From: Symsagittifera roscoffensis
Taxonomy: Eukaryota; Xenacoelomorpha; Acoela; Convolutidae
DNA: 64,000 bases
Assembly: GCF_963678635.1 (NCBI RefSeq)
Contig: NC_087065.1
Span: 73,045,345-73,109,344, forward strand
Reading direction: 5' to 3'
Part shown: positions 10,574-23,077 of the stretch, piece after piece
Layout of the letters: every line of letters starts with the position of its first letter
Position numbering within the stretch: the first letter of the stretch is position 1
Translations under genes and position numbers: made by a program
Notes under the pieces: model-generated
Database searches by the model: none
The model's input: the letters and a program-made list of their open reading frames with translations, nothing else
Told to the model about the DNA's origin: nothing

Positions 10574-12715
10574 CCCATCCGGGGTTTACAGAGTTTTTGT
10601 TCCTTTGACTTTTATCTGTAATGAAGGATGGATGATGATCGTTTTTAATTTCGCGAGCACCATTTCTATTCCGTTCTTGGAGGTGAAAGCTCCAGGAAGC
10701 TGGAATCGTAAAGGTTGTTTTGTCATTCAGCGAAGACTGAGACCGTCAACAAAATCAATCTGATTTTCAAATGGTTTGTTATGATCGTCTATTCTTGATC
10801 GGTGTGGAGAACTGTGTTTCGATTTTGTTTGGGAATGGCGTGAAGCTCGAGTTTGGAGTTAGTTGCTTGATGCTCGTCTTTGTGATTGTGTATGCTCTAT
10901 GTTACTGTATTATATAATTTACATTAATAAATGTTTAGTTAGTTCTTCTTTTAGTTATGATTTTTTATTAGTTTTTATCGCAAAAGCTTTTATTTTAGTT
11001 CATTTATTTTAAAAGAGTTACTCACACTTGAGTACCTCTTGTCAAAAATAAGGAGTGTGTCACAAAACGTGTGTTCTAGCACGGTGGGTTAGGTCGGCTA
11101 TTAAGCATGCTCAGGTCGTCCTCTTCTGGTCGGTTAGGCTAGGAGTGAGGGTATGATTGCTTGCTTGTTTGTTTTTGGGGTCCTGTTTTGTGTTAACCTT
11201 TGATGTCATGTTTATTACTGGTTTTTTCCTTTTGTTGTTTGGGTTGTGTCTTTTTTCTCAAAAATCAAATTGTTTGGTTTGGGTTTGTCTTTGGACTTTT
11301 TTGGTGTTTTATGTTTTCTCTGTTAGACTTATCGATAGTCTTCGAAAGTATAAATTATCGGGTTCTTTAAGCTGGTTTAATCCAGTTTGGGTACAGTGGG
11401 TTTTCTTTTCTAAGTCATGCTGTTAGTTTGTGGTTTATGGTGTTTAGTAAGCTGCGTTGGTTAGTTGGGGTTATTATATAATTCCTTTCCAACCGGGTTG
11501 AAAGAAAGTTGGAAACTTGTTATTACTAGGTTGAATTGTTATTAGTGAAAGTTAAAACTTGAAATCATTATTTTAAACAATTTGTCGTGGGCGAGCTGTG
11601 CGAGTGTGGATAGAATTTGTGCCCGAGTGAATTTGGTCTTGAAAAGGTTAGTACTGCTGGCAGCATTTGTATAGATTTACTACTGAAAGTTTTAAATTTA
11701 CTGCTTTGTGGGGATTGAAATTATTTAATTATTTTCCTTGTATTCAGATTTACTACATTGGGGGAAAAATTTATAGATGAATTTACTACTGTGGAGAAAA
11801 AATTTTACTGCATCAATTTTTGCGGTTTGTTAATAAAAGTTGATAATTTATTAAAGAGTTTGTAATTTTTTTTTGTTTTCTGTTTGTAGATGATCGTGAT
11901 CTAAAGACTAAAGAAAAAACATTTAATAAGAAATGGTTAGTTTTTTCCGAATTTATTAGTTTATAAGTTATTTAATTCATAATTACCTAGTCATCAGAGA
12001 AGAACCCATGAGGGAAGATATCGTGTATTGCATCTGATGTGGTTAGTAGTTTTGCTAATATGCGAATGATATTTTTAGTTTGAAGCAGTGGCCAAAGCAA
12101 TTGAAGTTCTTTATTGTTTTTAGTTCTTCAGTGCCAATGGAAACGTCGTGATTGCTTTGCTGGATGACGTTAAAAAGCTTTTGATTATATTTAGTTTTGT
12201 GAATGAGTTCTAAAATTGGGATTTCTACAGGTTGAATATATATTCATGCGGGACAATGAGGGGTCGGGGTTCTTCTACATTGAAGGTCTTGGTGAGTGGA
12301 CAAACTATATACATTTGGGTTTTGGTTCATAGTTTTGGAGGGTGCCTTGAAAGTTGGTATTTTTAATACAATATGTGAAATTTAGGGAAAATGGTGATGT
12401 GTACTTAGAGTCAATAAAATGAAATCGATGGTGGGGTTGTCGTGATGGTGTGTGTAAGTTAAAGTGATTTTGAATGAATCTATAGTAAGAGTAAGTATGC
12501 GTTTGCTTAGTTTTCAACATGATGTCGTGTGAACAGTGCAGATCTCGTTCTTTTGGAGTGAGGAAATGGAAGGTTAGTGAAAAAATTTCAAATTTGTCGT
12601 AAAATGATTCATAATCTTGGATATCGATTAGTGCTTCGAAAATGATGTGATCATGTTTTTATCCATTGAGCTTAGTGTAAAAATATAAGGTGTTCGGATG
12701 AAAAATTTTTCGGTT
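10574..12715. other. 3' region of giant element, no supported gene
   Basis: G/T-rich on the plus strand, so A/C-rich on the sense strand. The first bases, in sense orientation, end in a short purine run (GGATGGG) abutting the LTR start, a weak polypurine tract. Small ORFs (11157-11426 plus; 12305-12520 minus) have biased composition and no recognisable features. I see no domain. Confidence 0.5.
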
Positions 12716-13756
12716 AGTTGCGGGTTAGCGAACTGTCGTCGTCGAGGAATTGATCTTGGTTAGGTCTGATGATATTGTGGTCGTAGTGCTCGATGGAATA
12801 TTCATTAGCTCGGGTTGCGGTGAAAATTTTTGATAGCTTTTCGTATCCTACATGCGTAAATTGTCTAGGTGTTAATGCTGTAGTTAGTCTAAAAAAGTCA
12901 TTTTTACTTTTTTCTACTGTTTGAGGTCTGTTAGTTAGTGGTATACAATGATAAAATGATGTCCAGTGGAGTATGGGGGTTAGTACATGCTCATCGACAT
13001 AGTAGGGTTGTTCAGTGTGAGGGTTGGAGTGACTAATTGTATAATGAGGAAAGAGGGGTAAGGAAGTTTCGAGAAGTTCGGGAGTATTAGTATGATCAGG
13101 GTGGTTTACATAATCGCGGGCTGTTCTGGGTTTGGAGGGAAACTGGTGATTGGGAAAATTTCTTTCGAATGTTCTATATGCACGGTTAGTAGTGGATGAT
13201 GATTGGGTTGATGTTGAGGATTGAGCTAAAGAAGGGGTATAATCTGAAGAAGGTGTAGGAGTTGGTGGGTTTGATGATGTTATGGTTGACGATAATTGAT
13301 TTTTGGTTAGGGTGTGAGGGTGTTGTACTTGTTGTTGTAGTGTTATTAGGTTATTTAGTTCATATGAGATTTGCGTGGTTTCTGAGGAATTGTTGTTGAA
13401 ACGTTCATTTGTACAGAGGGAGTATGTCGGGGTTACTTGGGAAATATGAGAGATGGTAGAGGTGGAAACAGTTTGGTATTGGGAGTGGTTGGGTCGAAGG
13501 GGAGTTGAGAAACTGTTGATGGGCTGTGCTCGGAGATTGCGAATTCGTCTGGGGTTTCTATATCTGAATTATTAAATTGGGAAATTGTATGAAAAACTGT
13601 GACATATGAGTTAGCGTCAGAATCCATGCCGGATGATGTGATAATATGGGGTGATTCAGGTGGAGGGAAAGCAAAAAGTCGGATGATGGGAATTGGGTTT
13701 TGGAGATTGGCTGGATGGGAAATTGAACGGTGAAGGGATCCAATTTGTCGGCTCAT
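12716..13756 (-). pseudogene. Accessory open reading frames at 3' end of giant element, unknown
   Basis: Two overlapping minus-strand frames. One runs from an ATG at 13756 to a stop at 13433 (107 codons, Pro/Ser-rich). A second, in the -1 frame relative to it, is open from about 13567 to a TAA near 12716, about 280 codons without a stop and without any Met. Its chain is rich in Ser, Thr, Pro, Asn and Gln, with a more ordered end (RQFTHVGYEKLSKIFTATRA). A long stop-free frame in a region where the rest of the element is full of stops suggests it once encoded a protein, perhaps by frameshift or splicing from the first frame. No family is recognised. Confidence 0.4.
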
Positions 13757-14228
13757 CGTGGGCTAAAAAAATGATTTTTCTGAGGTTGAAAGATTGTGGT
13801 ATGTGGTTGTTCGATTATTTTTTCATATGTATTGTCATTTTGAGATTATTGTGTTACTATAAGGTGAATTGGACTTTGTATATGATTTGATCTTGAATTT
13901 GCAATATTTACGAGTGCTAAATTTCTAAAGTTTCGTGGTACCAGTGATAATGGATGATTTCGATTTAGACTTGATAATTGTGGTGCTGTGGGTAATGTGT
14001 TTCTATGGTGTTGTGATTCGTAATATGTGTTTGGTGTAGTTGATATTTTTGTGTTGTATTTTTTTAATTGTGCATCTAAAATTATTTTATTTATGAATGT
14101 GGAAAATATTCTAAGAATTCTGCAAAAGTATGCGTGCTACGCTTGCTTGTCTATTTACTTGTGTGTGTATTGCGCATGTGTTATAGATTCCTTTTAATAG
14201 AGAGAAAATAAATCCAATAAAATTAAAC

Positions 14229-15660
14229 ATTGCATATAATATAGTCAATCTTTCTCTAAGATGTAATAAGGCCATCCTAGAAAAAATAAAAGCTCGTTTT
14301 TTAGTTTTACAAAACTAAAAATGTTGATTGGTGATATATCTTCTGGTCGGTATTTTTTGCCGTTTAACTAAATATATTCTTTAATATCTTTAAAATATCC
14401 GCTGTAATCTTGTGCGTAAATATCTGAAAATCCTGCTACTTCTGCAAATTTACGTAAATTTTGATCTAGTGATTGTCGTTGTATAGTGTCCATTTTTGTA
14501 ATTAGTTCGTGAAATTGTTGTGTATCTATGTGGTGTTGTATGTTTGATTTTAAGTAGATGCCAATCGATTGTAAATCGATATTTGGGTTTCGGTTAATAG
14601 CTCTAATGCTTTCAGGTGAAAACTTTTTTAGTGGTGGCATTAGTGTTGGATATGGTGTGAGTAGGTAGTATTTATCTTCGTCAGGGTTTAATTGTACAAC
14701 AATGTGGCTTTTTTTCTGATCCATATGGGACTGCTGTATCCGAAAAATAAGTTTTTCTTGAAAGTGTATCATCAAAATGTACTCTATTTTTGTAGAATGT
14801 TGGGATTCTTTTATAACATCGTCTTTCTTCAAAAACGTACAAAGGTGATACTTTTTTCGTACAAGTGTAATACCATAAAATGTTTTCTTCATAATCAATG
14901 TAGTTTGATCTATTTCCGGATAATAAAAATTCTGCATATGGTATTCTTAGAACTGTTAGTGCTAGTGATTGTAGAATTTGTGTTCTTTCAAGTTCACATA
15001 ATTGATGTAGTGTCTCTAGTTCTGATAATGACATTTCTTGAAAAATTCTGCTTATTGTGTAGTCTAATTTCATGTCTAAATGTATATCAGAATGAATTGC
15101 GCCAAAATGTGTGCTGTTCATAAGTGATAGTGCTTGTAATCATGTACTTTTTGTGTCTTGTGGTTTTAATTTTCCTCCGATCTGTCCTGTGTTCATCTGA
15201 AATTTACATAGATGATTGGGGGTTTTCGATATTTGTGGGTTTTGTCGGGTTTTCTTAGGATGTTGTTGGCGGGGACTAATGTGGGGGTTGTTGATTAGCA
15301 ATTTTGAAAAATTTCTAAGAGTGGATTTTTTAGGATGAAAATTTATGTTTATTCCAATATTCTTCAATAAAGAGAAACAAAAGAATAGTGGCTAATGCCA
15401 ATGTGATGATTGCCTTTTTTTATACAATTTCATATTGTCATTATGAGTGATGTTAAAAATGTGAGAAAACTACTAATAGTAGAAAAATATCGGTTCTACT
15501 AAATAGATTGCGAAACATTTAAATTGCTATTAAACTATCGTACCTGAAGAGGTTATCAAGAATTGTGGAAAGGGATATCTATACTTCGAATAGTGAATAG
15601 AAAGTTTAAAAAAGGTTGCAAAAGATTATGAAAAGAATTTTATAGGTTTCTAAGATATCG
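14229..15660 (-). repeat. Internal duplication unit 1 in env-like region (with deletion)
   Basis: 14229-15204 repeats 15664-16622, and 15205-15660 repeats 18164-18590. Unit 1 is therefore a copy of the downstream stretch lacking about 1.5 kb (counterpart of 16623-18163). The junction is at about 15204/15205. Identity is high with scattered changes. It carries a second copy of the env-like 3' end (14368-15121) in three overlapping frames. Confidence 0.8.
14368..15121 (-). pseudogene. Env-like C-terminal region, duplicate copy
   Basis: Two overlapping minus-strand ORFs (15121-14681 and 14937-14368) that together correspond to the env-like chain near 16500-15800, with a frame change around 14700. 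The first starts with an ATG and is rich in Leu/Ile, then Cys/Tyr. It is a duplicate fragment created by the unit 1 duplication. It cannot make a full glycoprotein. Confidence 0.55.
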
Positions 15661-15663
15661 GTT

Positions 15664-18270
15664 GCGTATAATATAGTCAATTTTTCTCTAAGATGTAATA
15701 GGGCCATCCTAGAAAGAATAAAAACTCGTTTTTTAGATTTACAAAACTAAAAATGTTGATTGGTGATATATCTTCTGGTCGGTATTTTTTGCCGTTTAAC
15801 TAAATATATTCTTTAATATCTTTAAAATATCCGCTGTAATCTTGTGCGTAAATATCTGAAAATCCTGCTACTTCTGCAAATTTACGTAAATTTTGATCTA
15901 GTGATTGTCGTTGTATAGTGTCCATTTTTGTAATTAGTTCGTGAAATTGTTGTGTATCTATGTGGTGTTGTATGTTTGATTTTAAGTAGATGCCAATCGA
16001 TTGTAAATCGATATTTGGGTTTCGGTTAATAGCTCTAATGCTTTCAGGTGAAAACTTTTTTAGTGGTGGCATTAGTGTTGGATATGGTGTGAGTAGGTAG
16101 TATTTATCTTCGTCAGGGTTTAATTGTACAACAATGTGGCTTTTTTCTGATCCACATGTGACTGCTGTATCCGAAAAAAAGGGTCTTCTTGAAAGTGTAT
16201 TATCAAAATGTACTCTATTTTTGTAGAATACTGGGATTCTTTTATAACATCGTCTATCTTCACAAACGTATAAAGGTGGTACTTTTTTCGTACAAGTTTA
16301 ATACTATAAAATGTTTCCTTCATAATCAATGAAGTTTGATCTATTTCCGGACATAAGGTATTCTTAGAACTGCTAGTGCTAGTGATTTTAGAATTTGTGT
16401 TCTTTCAAGTTCACATAATTGATGTAGTGTCTCTAGTTCTTATAATGAAATTTCTTGAAAAATTCAGCTTATTGTGTAGTCTAATTTCATGTCTAAATGT
16501 ATATCAGAATGAATTGCGCCAAAATGTTTGCTGTTCATAAGTGATAGTGCTTGTAATTGTGTACTTTATGTGTCTTGTGGTTTTAATTTTCCACCGATCT
16601 GTCCTGTGTTCATCTGAAATTTTACTAAAACGTATGATTTTTCATCAGTGAATGAGTGAAATGTCGCCATCGGGTGTACGATTAAGTTTCCTGTGTTCAT
16701 GCTTAAACCATTTTCGTATTCGACAAGAAATTCTGAATATTGTGTTTTGTGAATTCGTTTGTTGTATTTACATGCAAGTTCTGTTTCTGGGTATATTTGA
16801 AATCGTGTTAGTTTATTTTCTATATTGTGGATGTTTTTAAACTTAGGATTTGTACTTCTGATTGGGTCAGGGTTTTCATTTTCATCTGGGATTGATTCAA
16901 AAAATTTTTTTGGTGAAATTCAATCATTTTAGCGTTCACTTTTGCTACTTGGAAAATCGTACAGGTTTCTTCGGGAAACCAAACAATGGTTGCTTTTGTG
17001 CGTGTTGTAGGATCGCAAAATCCTTGGTCGTTTTTGCAAGGGAGTCTAATTCCTTGGTAAAATGATGTGTCGTCTTTTAAGTCGCGTGTAAGTTGTACTT
17101 TTTCAAGTTGTATTTTCCAATAGAGAAACATTATTTTTTGGTATCTTTTTTTGTATCTGCTTTGCAATTTGAGGGATTATTTATTCCAATGTGTGGTATC
17201 CAATTTTTATCATGAAGATCGTACGTTAACCTTCCGTGTGCTCCATGGAAAGGGAATTTTGTATCTAATCGTATGTGACCTTGGTGTTTTTCAAGCTCGG
17301 CTTGATGTGCTTAGTCTGGGAAAACATGAAAATTTACAAGTTTTTTGTTTGTGAACAATGTACTTTCTTTTCGGAAAATGTTGCTGTAAATTTGTATCCT
17401 GTTAGTGTTGTTGCTCCGGCTTTTGAGTATAATGTAGCTATTACATTTGTGATTTCTATATCTTTCTTGATGTTGACCAAGTAAAGGTGGGGGTACTACG
17501 ATTGTATTCCAATCTTCTCGTAGTGGTATAATGTGAGATGATTGTTCTTGATATCGTGAATCAAGACTTGTAAGAAAATTTAGAGGAAAAATTGATGGTG
17601 ATATTTGATTTAATGAAGGTGTTGAAGGAAGGGAAACTGTTTCTGGTAATGTTGATAGTGTTGTATCGAATGAAACGTCAATTGGGTTGTTTACTAAATT
17701 TGGTTCACCTTGAGTGTATTTGTGCGTTACACAATATGAAAGATGTTCTGTGGTTGCTGGGGCATTAAAAGTTTTTTGTCTAATTTGTTCTGACGTGGGG
17801 GTTGAACCTAAGTAGTCTGATGGAACATTTGAAGGGCTTTGTTGTGAAGCAGTTGTGGGAGTATCTGGTAGTGTGCTACTAGAAAGGTCTAAGGGATTTG
17901 ATGTTGGCGATTGAGATATATTAAATTGAACTCTGGGAGTTGGAAAGTTTCGGTTTCGTCTTGGATGTTTAATTTGTCTGTTTATTTCGAGTGTGTTTTG
18001 GTTTTGGCTGATGTGTCTTACTCTGTTAAGATCTTGTTGTAGATGTGGGTATATGTTATTTGTTGGTTTTTATTGCGGTTCGCTTAAAGGTGCTTGGTGA
18101 ACAACTGGTTCAGTAAATCGTGCCTGTCTTTCTTCAAAAGTATATGGATTGTCTTGGAAAGAAATGCGTGTAGATGATTGGGTGTTTTTGGTATTTGTGG
18201 GTTTTGTCGGGTTTTCTTGGGATGTTTTTGGTGGGGACTGTTGTGGGGGTTGTTGATTAGCAATTTTCAA
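15664..18270 (-). pseudogene. Envelope-like glycoprotein region, broken
   Basis: Lies downstream of integrase in sense orientation, where env sits in errantivirus-like gypsy elements. It begins near an ATG at 18270 with a Pro/Gln/Ser/Thr-rich section to about 17600. It then enters a Cys-containing ectodomain-like part (17484-16820) with spaced Cys and Trp residues, and ends in the section 16330-15800. Multiple stops and frameshifts break it (for example near 17340, 17260 and 17170). The position and Cys pattern suggest a membrane fusion glycoprotein. Which class it belongs to cannot be decided by eye. The copy is non-functional as read. Confidence 0.5.
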
Positions 18271-19526
18271 AAATTTCTAAGAGTGGAATTTTTAGGATGA
18301 GAATTTATGTTTATTCCAATATTCTTCAATAAAAAGAAACAAAAGAATGGTGGCTAATGCCAATGTGATGATTGCCTTTTTTTATACATTTACATAATGT
18401 CATTATGAGTGATGTTAAAAATGTGAGAGAAACATTTAAATAGTTATTAAATTATCGTACCTGAAGAGGTTATCAAGAATTGTGGAAAGGGATATATATA
18501 CTTCAAACAGTGAATAGAAAGTTTAAAAAAAGTTGCAAAAGATTATGAAAAGAATTATTTAAGTTTCTAAGATATCGGTTAAAAATTTTATAAATAAATT
18601 GAGGAAGTTTGAAAGTTTTATGAAAAGGTTTGAAAAGTGTTGTTTAAATTTGTTGACTGTTATAGGAAGGAGAATTTAAGAAAAGCTTTGTTTTGTCGAA
18701 TCTTTTTTAAATTTTTAGGGCTAAATTCTAGTGCGGTTGAATTGTTTATTGGTTTTTTGACAAGGGGGTTGGGTTTTGTCAATAATTGCTGAGGGGTTAT
18801 TCTGATGTGTCGTGGAGTTCTTCTTAGTTTTGTTTCTATTAATGGATTGATTGGGGGTGTCCAAGAAATATTTGTAATTTAGGCTAAATGATCATGTGCT
18901 TTTTGTTCTATAGGCTAATTTAATATTTTTGCTTGGAGGATTTTTGAGCTCTAAGTTGGGAAAATTTTATTGATCTTTGTACTACTTGATAGGGGAGGGT
19001 TGTAATATCGAGATTGTATTTATTTTAGTTGTCATTTTGTAGCGGTTCGCTTATTTTTGACCTGGAGGTCTTGAAGTTATAGTTATAGTTATGCTTAGAG
19101 GTGAATATGTGTCGGCTAATGTGAATATGTGTCGGCTAATAAAGTCGTGTCACTATAAATAAAGTTGTGATTTGGGATGATTCCTATTGGCTGATTTTGA
19201 ACTAGATCTATTCGAGTGTTTTTCAGCATGTTTTTTTTTGAAAATGTGTACGCTCAAAATAATTAAAAATGAAAATGATAGTTATTTTTGAAATTCAACT
19301 TTCTTCAATTTTTTAGATTGTGGAATGAAGGTTTTATAATTTTTTCGTGGCTGACTTCTAAGTCGTGATAATTCTCTATGTTCAGATTTCGTTTTTTGAT
19401 CCTGTGGTAGAATTTTTTTTTGGTCATTTTCCTATTTTTTCTTTCTTTTCGAGGTATATTTGTTTTTTGTTTTGAAGATGTTTGGTGAACAATATCTTTT
19501 TGTTGGTCTGATATTGAATTCCTTTG
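18271..19526. other. Spacer between integrase and env-like region, no gene seen
   Basis: About 1.25 kb of G/T-rich plus-strand sequence with no open frame of note. The part 18271-18590 is shared with 15300-15660 through the internal duplication. In env-bearing retroelements this position can hold the splice acceptor for an env transcript, but I could not identify one with confidence. A short direct repeat 'gtgaatatgtgtcggctaat' occurs twice in tandem near 19100-19140. Confidence 0.45.
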
Positions 19527-19880
19527 TTAATCAGTGTGTTGATTTGATTCATTTTCTGAATAGTTTTGAATAATTTTTAAACCTGTGAAAGAATATAATT
19601 GTGTTAATTCACGGAGTGCGTATTCTTTTGGGTAATAGGGTAAAAAATTATTTCGATGTTGAACAATTTCTTTTTTATTTGAGTCAGTTAGTTTGTATGC
19701 TACATCAGTGGGTTTGTCAATAATAATTTGATATGGTCTTTTTCTGAGTTGTTGTAATTTTTTAGAAATTTTTTTTTGTGTCGTAAAGTTGGGAATTAAA
19801 ACAAATGTTCCAATTCTTAAATGTGTTGCTGGTTTGAAGCATGAATTGATTTGATTATTTATGTTTTGTGTTTGCAACAT
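19527..19880 (-). pseudogene. Integrase C-terminal domain of giant element
   Basis: Minus-strand frame with LRIGTFVLIPNF, a Lys-rich loop, LRKRPYQIIIDKPTDVAYKLT and VQHRNNFLPYY. This is the SH3-like/GPY-type C-terminal pattern after the gypsy integrase core (KPxGP-like turn, then 'hRxxLlPy'). It continues the pol chain from 19992-20800 after frame breaks. Confidence 0.7.
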
Positions 19881-19991
19881 TTTTTTTGTTATTTTCTGAT
19901 AAATCTCGTTGTGTTTTTTATCTCTAATTAAAATCCAATCGGTGTGTAAACCGGAAGCTAATTTTAAAGTTTGTGGATGATGAAAGTGGTC

Positions 19992-20800
19992 TTAATCATG
20001 TGTATGTAGTGGTAATTTATAACAAATTGGATCTTTATTTGGTTGACAATAACTTTGTGCATTTTTATGGGCGTTTGCTGTAAACATTATTGTTTTACGT
20101 GGTTTTTGTTTAAATACCATTTCATATGGTGACATTCCTAATGTTGTTGTAATTTGTGAATTATATGATACGGAAATAACTTTACATCTGTTGACCATTC
20201 AGTGTATCGTGTATCATTTCCATTAATGATACATCTGAGATATTCTTGTAATGAACGGCTCATACCTTCGACTAATCCATTTGTCCAAGGTGCATGAGAT
20301 GTACTTGGTTTATGCTTATTATCATATAAGTGGCATAAAGTGATTATTTCATTAATAATAAATTCGGTGCTATTGTCTGTGACTAGAATTTCGGTTAATC
20401 CGAATTTAGCTATCCAGTGTTCGTAGAGTGTTGTATATGCGTAGTAAGCATTACAATGGGGTACTGGGTTAAGTGCTACATAGTGTGTAAATGCATCAAC
20501 AATGACCATTATGTATGAGTTTCCTTCTGAGGATGGTAAAATTGGTCCTTTTGTGTCAAATGATATTCTGTGATTAAAACATAGACTTTGTCCTGTAAAA
20601 TCTTGTTTTTCTGCGATTTGTTTTTGATTTGGGTAGGCCTTATTTAATTGACATATTATACAATCATTGCATAATACTTTAATCCAAATTGGTGCATCGG
20701 GGAAATAAAAATTTTGGATAAAGTTAGAATATGTCTTCTCTAATCCGGAATGTTCTTTAGTGTGTCGGGTATGTGAAGTATTGAATGCTATTAACATCAT
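19992..20800 (-). pseudogene. Integrase zinc-binding and catalytic core of giant element
   Basis: Minus strand. The frame from 20800 shows the His pair (HTKEHSG), CNDCIIC as the Cys pair, then the first catalytic Asp in ISFDTKGP, the second in VTDNSTEF and the Glu in NGLVEGMSRSLQ. The chain then shifts frame near 20170, continuing in the 20198-19992 frame (SPYEMVFKQKPR). The core is recognisable and its three acidic residues are intact, but the domain is broken by the shift. Confidence 0.85.
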
Positions 20801-21539
20801 ACTTAAGGGTAGATAAGGTACTTTAAAATCACGTGTTTGATATTCTAAAATATCTGTGTTTTCAATTATTTTCTGAAGTATCTAAGGAGTGTTTTGTTTC
20901 GTAAGATTGTGGTATCAGCTTTGGTTGGCTTAGCTTTGTATTTGTGCCATGATTTTAGCTGTCTGATGACGGGATCAAGGTTTTGATTTTTCTGTAATAA
21001 TTCTAGTGTGAATTTTTCTGTTGTTGGTAGAAAATTGTTTTCTACTTCTATTTTTGATAGGGGTATGGTGTCAAGTGGGTCAAGTTGATCAAAAATTTGA
21101 TTTATCGTGTATTTGAAAACATTTGGTAATGGTCCGGATAATTTATTGTTTCCGTTAGCTTTTCTTTTTCTATTGAAGGAAATGAGTCTTTTTTATGTGG
21201 TTGTTGTTTAGTTCGCTTTTAATGAGTATTGTATTTGATCCAATTTGAATATGGAATCGGCTAATAAATCAATTTCATAATGGTTGTTTTGACAATTTAA
21301 ATAGAGAGGAAAATGTCGTAGGTTGTTTATTTGTGATTGTTTTAGGTTAGTTTTTACTGCATTTTACATTCTAATCGTGGTGAAATTCATCTTTAGCGAG
21401 ATAGAATTTTATATTTTGTGGTATTTCAACTGTTGTTTTTCTTGTTAATAGTTAAGGTGGTGTATTCCTACTAAGAGTGTCAGATAGTGCAAGGTTTTCT
21501 CCTGCTGTCCATACTATGTGTAAGTTTTGAAACTTCATT

Positions 21540-21940
21540 AAAATCAGTTGAAATCTAAAAAGTCTATGGTTTGGATTTGATTTTTGTGTAGAAAGAAATA
21601 TGATAGGTTTATGATCTGTAAAAAAACTGTTGGATGTTTTGATCCAAGTATCAAAAATTCATATTCTGTTAAAGTGTGTATGATAGCTGTGCATTCTCTC
21701 ATAAGAGTAGAGAGTAGTAATTCAGCTTGTGTAAATAGGCGAGAAATTGCTGATATAAGATTCATTTTATTTGTTCCATTGTGGGATTGTAGTAATGCTG
21801 CACCGATGCCAAAATTTGAAGCATCGCACATTGCATAAAATGGTTGATTGGGATCTGGGATTGTGTTTGAGATTTGTTCGAGGAAAATTTTTGATTTCTT
21901 CAAATCGTGTTTGATGTTCTGTTGTCCATTCAAAGTTATT
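21540..21940 (-). pseudogene. RNase H domain of giant element
   Basis: Minus-strand frame with YAMCDASNFGIGAALLQ, the first catalytic strand (D-A-S-x-x-G-x-G-A), followed by the RECTAIIHTLTEYEFLILG helix region that carries the catalytic Glu. It follows RT directly in sense orientation, as in gypsy elements. The frame upstream (22081-21767) holds the RT connection, including FLGMLNFLSKYV. Confidence 0.85.
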
Positions 21941-22089
21941 TTGTTGTCTAAGATTGTTATAGAATGGTCTTAAATATAATTGCATTTTATAGACGTATTT
22001 ACTTAAGAAATTTAACATTCCAAGAAATTCTTGGATTTTCTTTTTGATTTGTAGGTGGTTGGGGTTTTTAAATTGCGTCAATTTGTGAT

Positions 22090-22800
22090 TTCAGTGTGGT
22101 TATAGTGTCTTTTTCTATGATGAGTCCAAGAAATTTTAAGAAAAAATGTAATTTATCTGGGGCTGCTTTCATGTTTTCGTTCTGTAAAATTTGATGATAT
22201 TTTTCTAGAACTATGAACATTTCATTTTTTGTTTGTGATTGCATAAAGACATCGTCTAAGTATGTGATTGTAATTTTACTATGTATGAGTGGTCAAAAAA
22301 TTTTACTCATGAAGGCTGAAAAGCTGCTGGTCTTATGGATATGCCAAGGAATAATCTGTTGAGTTCGTATTGTTGATTTCCAATATCGAATTGTGTTAAT
22401 TGTCGTGATTGTTCATCTAGTGGCATTTGCTTATATGCACTATTCATGTCTGCGATTGTGAAGTATTTACCGTTTATTTTTTGTTAAAATTACTTGAATT
22501 GGTTCCATTGGCCGATTACATTTAGATTCATCAATGAGTGAATTGAGATATCTAGCGTCTAGAACTATTTTCAGTGATTCTCTTTTGGCGAGAATAGTAA
22601 CAGGGTTAATAAAGGTGTTTCCTTTTGGTTGTTCTTCTTTATTTACTGGAGATATGATTTCCTATTGTTCTGGAATGTCAAGTAATCTTTTAACTTTGTC
22701 ATGTAAGTGAATTGGTACTTTGCTTGCTCTTTGTTTTTGAAAACTGCGTCAGGTTTCAAGGGTAAATGTAGTGGTGAATTTGTTTTTCCAACGTCAAATT
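22090..22800 (-). pseudogene. Reverse transcriptase domain of giant element
   Basis: The catalytic motif YLDDVF reads on the minus strand at 22245-22262. Upstream in sense are motifs of fingers and palm: FTIADMNSAYKQMPL near 22430 and the NRLFLGISIRPAAFSAFMSKIF stretch near 22310. A TGA follows that stretch and an indel in an A-run precedes the FTIAD motif, so the domain is not readable as one frame. The enzyme would copy RNA to cDNA. Confidence 0.85.
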
Positions 22801-23077
22801 TAGATGTGGCATAAACTGTTGGATATCATAACAGTAAATCGGCTAGTTTTTCAAATTCGTTCTGTGTTACTTGAGAGTGTTGGAAATTAAACATTGTCAA
22901 GAATTTTTCTTGTTGTTCTGTATATAGTGATATTTTGAATGTTGGTTTAAAATAAGGTGTTTTTGTGAAATAGTCTGTGTTTCTTTTTTCGTTGCTTATT
23001 ATGTTATTTATTGATAATTCTTCATCAAGAATTGTTAATTGACACTTATCTACTAGTTGAAATATAATATTTACTCT

